Below, piece after piece: positions 58,900 through 64,000 of a DNA stretch of 64,000 nucleotides. Made by a program: the position numbers and the translations under genes. Where the stretch lies: contig NW_026944387.1 in the NCBI RefSeq assembly GCF_033439725.1, positions 1,860,001 to 1,924,000 on the forward strand, given 5' to 3'. The notes beneath the pieces are model-generated. The model saw nothing but the letters and a program-made list of their open reading frames with translations. It did no database searches and had not been told where the DNA came from. Within the stretch, counting starts at the first letter, position 1; each line of letters begins with the position of its first letter. The DNA is from Neurospora tetraspora (taxonomy: Eukaryota > Ascomycota > Sordariomycetes > Sordariales > Sordariaceae).

Positions 58900-59497
58900 T
58901 GTATTAAAAGCTAGGGGATCTACTGGGCGTGCACGTACCCAGTTGGGCTAGGATATGCGAGATTTATCCAGATGCCAGAACTTCGAATCTGCAGAGCCAG
59001 TCTTACACACACTATAGCGCGCCACTAGGGTTTTAGAAACCAATCCTCGGAATGTTCTTGTAACTGTAAAATATATTTTGAGATGATTTTAGCATGGAAC
59101 TAATCCATAGATCAGTTTAAAACGGCAAGACCATCTCTAGGATGGACCTAAATCCCTTTCTTAGACCAAAATATCTTATTTAGGTAAAATGGCTTCCTCT
59201 AAAAATGATCTTCAAAGGAATCCTATAAATAAAATATTTCTATCAGGGATAAATTTAAGAAAAGAACTATTATTGAAGTCATTTTATTAAATAAGAATAT
59301 TCCTAAACGTTAATATTTCAAATAAGAATTGATCTATAGATTAGTTTTAAAACAAAATCATACACTGGGCTGTAGAATTTTACAGTTACAAGAACATGCC
59401 GAGGATCGTTTTCTAAACCCCTGGTGGCGCGCTATGGCAGACATACACACAATCAAGCCACGTTGAACCCATATCGATTATTACCCATAATATCACA
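58900..59497 (+). repeat. right LTR of the copia element, interrupted by a MITE
   Basis: 58,900-59,011 and 59,438-59,497 together correspond to the left LTR. The copy ends ATCACA followed by the target duplication GCACC. Confidence 0.9.
59012..59437. mobile_element. 426-bp MITE with ~60-bp terminal inverted repeats, nested in the right LTR
   Basis: The left end (59,012-59,072) and right end (about 59,375-59,437) are inverted copies beginning C(T/C)ATAGCGCGCCAC and containing TGTTCTTGTAACTGTAAAAT. The centre is AT-rich and partly palindromic (ATCCATAGATCAGTTT with its inverse). It splits the copia LTR between the shared sequences CTTACACACA and GACATACACAC; a 2-bp CA duplication is possible. 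No coding capacity. Confidence 0.88.
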
Positions 59498-59935
59498 GCA
59501 CCCCCCCAGGCACCCCGGCCGACCTTTCCTCTTTTTCCTCTTTTCATCTTCGCCCCGGGTCCGGGGCCTCCCATCACATTCCGGTTGCCCCGGTCCCGAC
59601 TCCGAACCATCAGTTCGTTTCTTGGCACCGAAATGATCAGTCATTTCCAGATCTCGCTCAACAGTTCGTCCTTTCAACACGGTCAACCCTGCAATGCGCT
59701 TCGCTATCTTTAGCTGGGGGGCGCCTGACGAACCCCTAAGCGAGCCAACAACATGATCTTTGAAGGCGGCAATCCACAGGAATCTCAATGTCGACATGAC
59801 TTGTTCGTACCGACAAAGATCGACAGGAAGGAGCGGACCGGGTGGAGTGTGGGCGACGGGAAGGCCCAAAGGCCCCATCGTTCGGTGGAGATAATCGCTA
59901 CGGGATGAACTCCGTGGGGTTGATAGGCGCGTCAT
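59498..59935 (-). pseudogene. 5' part of a host frame split by the copia element
   Basis: ATG 59,935 (MTRLSTPRSSSRSDYL) opens 146 codons that run right up to the copia target site. The middle is protein-like (APQLKIAKRIAGLTVLKGRT; RDLEMTDHFGAKKRTDG) and the end basic. It points away from the oxidoreductase at 60.0 kb, so the two could share a promoter. No domain recognised. Confidence 0.4.
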
Positions 59936-60019
59936 AGGGGTCGGTGTTCAGCTAGGTACGTCAGCTGTCTCAGGACAAGGACAAGTTTCTCTTCAGCTTG
60001 GAAGAGTGGTACGAAACTG

Positions 60020-61609
60020 ATGACTTGCAGCACAAACACCGTTGATAAGGCTTTCCCTGGTTCCAACAACAACAATCCTTCAATATCCGCAATTCATAGC
60101 CCAAGAGATCATCAAACAATGGACGAGCGCGCCAAGATCCGAGTCACTCTTCCTCGAGAAAACCCAACTTCAAGCTACTGGCAAGATCCTCCCGATGACA
60201 TCGCTGACGAGCGTACCACCAAGGACCCCCCAAACAAAGCCGACATCGTCATCATCGGAAGTGGCATCACCGGTGCTGCGATAGCATGGAACCTCCTAAA
60301 AGACGTCAACCCTGGAGAAAAGGGGTCCAGAAACATAGTCATGCTTGAAGCCCGCCAGGCCTGCTCCGGTGCAACCGGTCGCAACGGTGGACACACCAAA
60401 GCTGCCTCCTACCGCTCCTTTCTCGAGCACGCCTCTCTCCTCGGCACTCCAGCCGCCGTCCAAATCGCTCGTCTCGAGTACAACAACATCCAAGCCGTCC
60501 ATGCCTTTGCCAAAGAGCATGACATCCCCTGCGACTCCAACCCTTGCCACACCATCGACATTATCTACGACCAAGCCCAATGGGCCGCCGCCCATGAAGC
60601 CGTCGCCGCCATGAAGGCCGCTTTCCCCGAAGGAGATCCGGTAGCAGAGTACACCTTCCACTCGCCCGCCGAAGTCCAGTCCAAATTCCACTGCGCCCTG
60701 GATGCCGGCACCGTAGCCGGCGAACAACAAACCTTGTATGGAGGCGTCTCCTACCCAGCCGGCAGCATCTCCTCCTACGCCTTCACCACAGGCCTCCTCA
60801 AACTCTGCCTATCCCGCGGCCTAAATCTGCAAACCAACACGCCCGCCACCTCCCTGATGAAAAACCGCGACGAACGCACCTGGACCGTACAAACCCCTCG
60901 CGGAAACATCTGGACCAAGGACATCATCCTGGCCACGAACGGGTACACGGCCGCTATTGCGCCCACGTTTCAGGGTGCCATCGTCCCCCTGCGTGGACAG
61001 GTCACGGCGCAAAGGCCCGGGAGCAAACTACCCGAGAAGGGATGTCTGCCGACTACATACAGCTTTATCTACGATAAGGGGTATGAGTACATGATCCCGA
61101 GACCAAAGGGGAGCCGAAACGAGGGGGACTTGGTCATTGGTGGTGGATTGGTGAGGGCGAAGGAGGAAGGGTTGGAGGAGTACGGGACTACGGATGATAC
61201 GACCGTTAACCAAGACATCAGTGATTACCTCAAGGACAGTCTGACGAGGTACCTCGGTGTTGGTGAGAAGGGAAATTGGGGAGAAGATCACCCGGATGGA
61301 AGAGTAAGAAAGGAGTGGACGGGGATCATGGGGTATACACCCGATGGGTTTCCCATGGTTGGACCGGTGCCAGGGGAGACGGGTTTTTGGATGAGTTGTA
61401 GTTTCCAGGGCCATGGGATGGTGTTGTGCTGGATGTGCGCAAAGGCGTTGGTAGAGATGATGGAGGGGAGGGATAATGAGGAGTTGAAGGGGTGGTTTCC
61501 GGAGGCGTTCAGGGTCGGGTTTGAGAGAATGAGGAAGAGGTTCCAGGGAAGGTTGCATACGAGCGTTGCGGTGCCGCCGGGACCGCCTGTGGGGGGAGAG
61601 TCTGGGTAA
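60020..61609 (+). CDS. FAD-dependent oxidoreductase, DAO family, 529 aa
   Basis: One exon, TAA end. The first ATG is at 60,020; the ATG at 60,119 (residue 34, CAACAATGGAC context) is the likelier true start, because the family typically begins near RVTLPRENPTSSYWQDPP and the preceding codons look like a leader. The nucleotide-binding motif ADIVIIGSGITGAAIAW (residues about 74-90), then a Glu-ending beta strand (VMLEAR) and ATGRNGGHTKA match the DAO fold (PF01266) of amine and amino-acid oxidases. The C-terminus has GYTPDGFPMVGPVPG and the QGHGMVLCWMCAKAL helix typical of the family. It probably oxidises an amine or N-methyl amino acid with O2, giving H2O2; the substrate is unknown. No peroxisomal SKL-type end is present (ends GGESG). 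Confidence 0.94.
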   Translation: MTCSTNTVDKAFPGSNNNNPSISAIHSPRDHQTMDERAKIRVTLPRENPTSSYWQDPPDDIADERTTKDPPNKADIVIIGSGITGAAIAWNLLKDVNPGEKGSRNIVMLEARQACSGATGRNGGHTKAASYRSFLEHASLLGTPAAVQIARLEYNNIQAVHAFAKEHDIPCDSNPCHTIDIIYDQAQWAAAHEAVAAMKAAFPEGDPVAEYTFHSPAEVQSKFHCALDAGTVAGEQQTLYGGVSYPAGSISSYAFTTGLLKLCLSRGLNLQTNTPATSLMKNRDERTWTVQTPRGNIWTKDIILATNGYTAAIAPTFQGAIVPLRGQVTAQRPGSKLPEKGCLPTTYSFIYDKGYEYMIPRPKGSRNEGDLVIGGGLVRAKEEGLEEYGTTDDTTVNQDISDYLKDSLTRYLGVGEKGNWGEDHPDGRVRKEWTGIMGYTPDGFPMVGPVPGETGFWMSCSFQGHGMVLCWMCAKALVEMMEGRDNEELKGWFPEAFRVGFERMRKRFQGRLHTSVAVPPGPPVGGESG

Positions 61610-62186
61610 CCGACGTGAGATGGAGTGACGACCCATGAAGTCTTGGGTTATGGGATTATGAATGGGGGGATTACTGTCAAGCTGTGCACAATTGATACCC
61701 TTTGATGCCTCTTGCTAGTGTCTAATCACTTACACGTGGGCGTAGGAACCAGCTACTCGTGGTCCACCGGGTAAACCTGTGAGAAATTGCTTGTGCCTGG
61801 TTTCATGGTGTGCCTTCTTGGTTGAGGTTGCGAAAAAACGTCACTTACCCTGCACTTTCTCGTCGCCAACCCCTAACGGCGCCAAGTGAAAAGTATCCCA
61901 AACGTTCGACGGCAGTTCGATACACTAATACCATGCAGGAGCAGAAGTCTCTGAAAAATATTGTAATTTGAAGGCAGTGACATGTTGATGAAGTTCTCAA
62001 ATAAAAACGACTACGTCTGGTATAGTCTTCCCACTCCCTGGAACTGATCGATGCCTCCTTCATCTCATCCGTATGCTTCTTCTCACCACAAGTCCACGAG
62101 CAGTCATGTCCCCTTTTCCTGCTCATAACCAAAGTAACCCTCGAACATTCGTCTTCCCTTCTCCCCCTTTCCCCTTCCAACTCCCT
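61610..62186. other. region between two converging genes
   Basis: 3' UTRs of the oxidoreductase and homogentisate dioxygenase genes. No further gene seen. Confidence 0.5.
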
Positions 62187-63649
62187 TTACAGCAAATGCG
62201 AAACCCCCTCCTCCCCCCCCGCCATCCCCTTCCAATGCACCTTCACCCCACCCCAACTATGCTCATTATAATCCTCCTGCACCTTCTGACAAGTCTTGAG
62301 TCCCCAATCCGTCACACCAACCATCAAACAACTCTCAAACATAAACGCACAACTTCCCTCCCCAACCTTCTGTGGTTTTAGCTCGGCGTTCCTCGCCCCC
62401 TCATAACTCGCCGCATCCGGTCCATGGCCACTCATAACATTATGTAAACTCGCCCCGCCCGGAACGAACCCCCCCTTGCCGCCCTTCTTGGCATCGTATG
62501 CACCCGTTATCAAGCCCATGAACTCGCTCATGGTGTTGCGGTGGTACCAAGGCGGGCGGAAGGTATCTTCGCCGACAAGCCAGCGGGGAGGGAAGATGAC
62601 GAAGTCGGCGATGGCGGTTCCGGCATGGTCGGAGGGGGCGGAGAGGACGGTGAAGATGGATGGGTCCGGGTGGTCGAAACTGATAGAGCCGATGGTGTTG
62701 AAGCGACCGAGGTCGTATTTGTAGGGGTAGTAATTACCGTGCCAGGCCACGACGTCGAAGGGGGTGTGTGGCTGTTTGGTCTCAAAAAGGGTGTTGTTGA
62801 ACTTGGCGGTTATGGTGTAAGAGTTCGGTCCGTCGAGCGCGATAGATCCGTGGTCTTCGCTGAAGCAGGCCACGGGAGCTTGGAAGTCGCGCGCGTTGGC
62901 GAGGCCGTTGCTGCCGATGGGACCGAGCTCGGGGAGCTGGAAGTGGCCCTGGTAGAGTTCGAGTGCGTAGCCGCGGACGGGGCCGGAGGGGAGGAGGACT
63001 TGGTAGCGCACGCCGCGCGGGATGACGGCGATTTCCATCGGTCGGACCAATAGCCAGCCGAACTCGGTGCGGATGTCTAGCACGCCGTCCTGCGCCACGA
63101 TGAGAAGGTCGCCGTCGGCTGAGTAGAAGGCTGATTGGGCGGACATGGACTTGCCGGCGGCGTAGACGTACATGCCCAGACCTTGCTTGAGGGTGGGGTC
63201 GCCGGCGCCGGCGACGAGACGGAGGCCTGAGACGAAGTCGGTGTCGGATTCGTGGTCGAAGGGGTCCCAGCGGAGTTGGTTGGGGATGTAGTGCAGCTTG
63301 GCTGGCGATTGCTCGAGAACGGGCTCCTGACCCTTAGATGGGGTGGCCTCGACGAAGGGAGGGTGGGAGCATGAGGGGAGGATCCGGTAGAGCCATGATT
63401 GCTTGTTTTCGTGGCGTGGAGCTGTGAAGGCGGTTCCGGAGAGCTTTTCGGCGTAGAGGCCGAGGGGAGGCTTCTGAGGGGAGTTGTGGCCGATGGGAAG
63501 AGCGCCGGAGACGGCTTCGGATCTGGGGGGTTGAGTGAGTAGAGCGTAGGAGTTGATAGTGGAGGAGGGAGTGACACTTACTCTAGGTAGGAAGCGAAGC
63601 CGTTCTGATAGCGGTACTTCTCCTTGAAGTCAAAGTTGGTGACAGGCAT
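62187..63649 (-). CDS. hmgA: homogentisate 1,2-dioxygenase, 467 aa
   Basis: Exon 1 63,649-63,582 ([20 protein letters not shown]) and exon 2 63,522-62,187, joined by a 59-nt intron (GTAAGT to CCCCCAG) in phase. The length is normal for the family. It opens homogentisate to maleylacetoacetate, the ring-cleavage step of phenylalanine and tyrosine breakdown; its loss leads to pyomelanin in fungi. By alignment with the human enzyme from memory, the iron ligands are His350 ([11 protein letters not shown]), Glu356 and His389 (HGPDA), and the catalytic base is His307 (FDHPDPSIF). All are present, so the gene looks functional. The cluster partners (fumarylacetoacetase and maleylacetoacetate isomerase genes) are not in the window; they could lie to the right. 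Confidence 0.97.
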
Positions 63650-64000
63650 TGTCGCGGTTCGCTATAATTCAGCTTGAGTGTCGGTTTCTTTGGGGGTATC
63701 AATGGTTGTAGAAACTGAACGTCGTTGTAACTTGAAGATGTGTACTTCCAAAGAGGGAAGATCAAGTCAAGGACAGAGCAGAAGAAGGGGAGTTTAGAAA
63801 GAAAGTTATCTCTCCGAAAGGCAAACAAAGTCCAGAAAACCCATCCATCTTTTCGGTTCCCGAGGTAGCACTGCTACTTCTAGTCTTCGTCATTGTCCCG
63901 GTCCTGCTTGTGCCTCGATGCATCGTTCTCGAAGTTCCCAAATTCCGCCCGTCCAAGACCGCGATGCGGGACCGCCAGTAGCCGAAGATATGCGGTCTCC
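63650..64000. other. promoter side of hmgA to the window edge
   Basis: 5' UTR and promoter of hmgA. No second gene can be supported before the window ends. Confidence 0.45.

Larger units (their letters stand above)
53250..59497 (+). mobile_element. Ty1/copia-type LTR retrotransposon, old and RIP-eroded
   Basis: About 6.25 kb including two later insertions. It starts TG and ends CA, is flanked by the 5-bp duplication GCACC (53,245-53,249 and 59,498-59,502), and has LTRs of about 170 bp. The interior is very AT-rich and no long frame survives. On the plus strand an integrase-like region (about 55.5-56.3 kb) comes before a reverse-transcriptase-like region (about 57.2-57.8 kb), the copia order. 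It is broken many times throughout and plainly a fossil. LTR differences are transitions only, so divergence reflects RIP more than time and age cannot be read from it. Confidence 0.92.

Noticed and set aside
53400-58900. AT-rich stretch as a centromere or mitochondrial insertion
   Set aside because: Paired LTRs, exact GCACC duplication and copia-order remnants explain it as one RIP-eroded retroelement.
1-64000. Dispersed 5S rRNA gene, common in Neurospora
   Set aside because: I looked for the conserved internal control region and GGGTGACCACC-type segment on both strands by eye and did not find it.

Overview
The window looks like nuclear DNA of a filamentous ascomycete, most likely a Neurospora-like member of the Sordariales. 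The evidence is short introns with GTAAGT-type donors and CTAAC branch points, C-ending codon bias, an initiator tRNA with the A54/A60 T-loop of eukaryotic initiators, and a retroelement eroded into AT-rich sequence by C-to-T/G-to-A changes, as repeat-induced point mutation (RIP) does.

Layout. 1-12 kb is gene-poor, with the initiator tRNA and one MITE. 12-13.3 kb holds a conserved fungal protein of unknown function. 14-23 kb has only doubtful or decayed genes, including a mucin-like membrane protein whose frame is cut by a TAG. 23.5-27.9 kb, minus strand, is the most unusual part: an apparent non-coding spliced host transcript with its own promoter, at least five intronic box C/D snoRNAs, and 14 snoRNA-like modules whose hairpins keep pairing while their bases change. 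28-34 kb holds only coding-like fragments. 34.7-43.4 kb holds small lineage-specific genes, including a His/Gln-rich protein and two divergent loci that share a 5' leader and a C-terminal segment.

43.7-48.2 kb is a nine-exon CorA-like Mg2+ transporter gene. A tRNA gene with a structured insert lies at 50.2 kb. A LaeA-like methyltransferase gene (50.8-52.1 kb) has an in-frame TAG. An old Ty1/copia element (53.25-59.50 kb, target duplication GCACC) follows; it carries a nested solo LTR and a MITE and appears to split a host reading frame. The right end has an FAD-dependent oxidoreductase and homogentisate 1,2-dioxygenase (tyrosine catabolism), transcribed toward each other.

Solid identities are the initiator tRNA, CorA-like transporter, methyltransferase, copia element, oxidoreductase and homogentisate dioxygenase. 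The snoRNA cluster is strongly supported by box motifs, closing stems and splice signals, but its targets are unassigned. Small genes and fragments are marked with low confidence.
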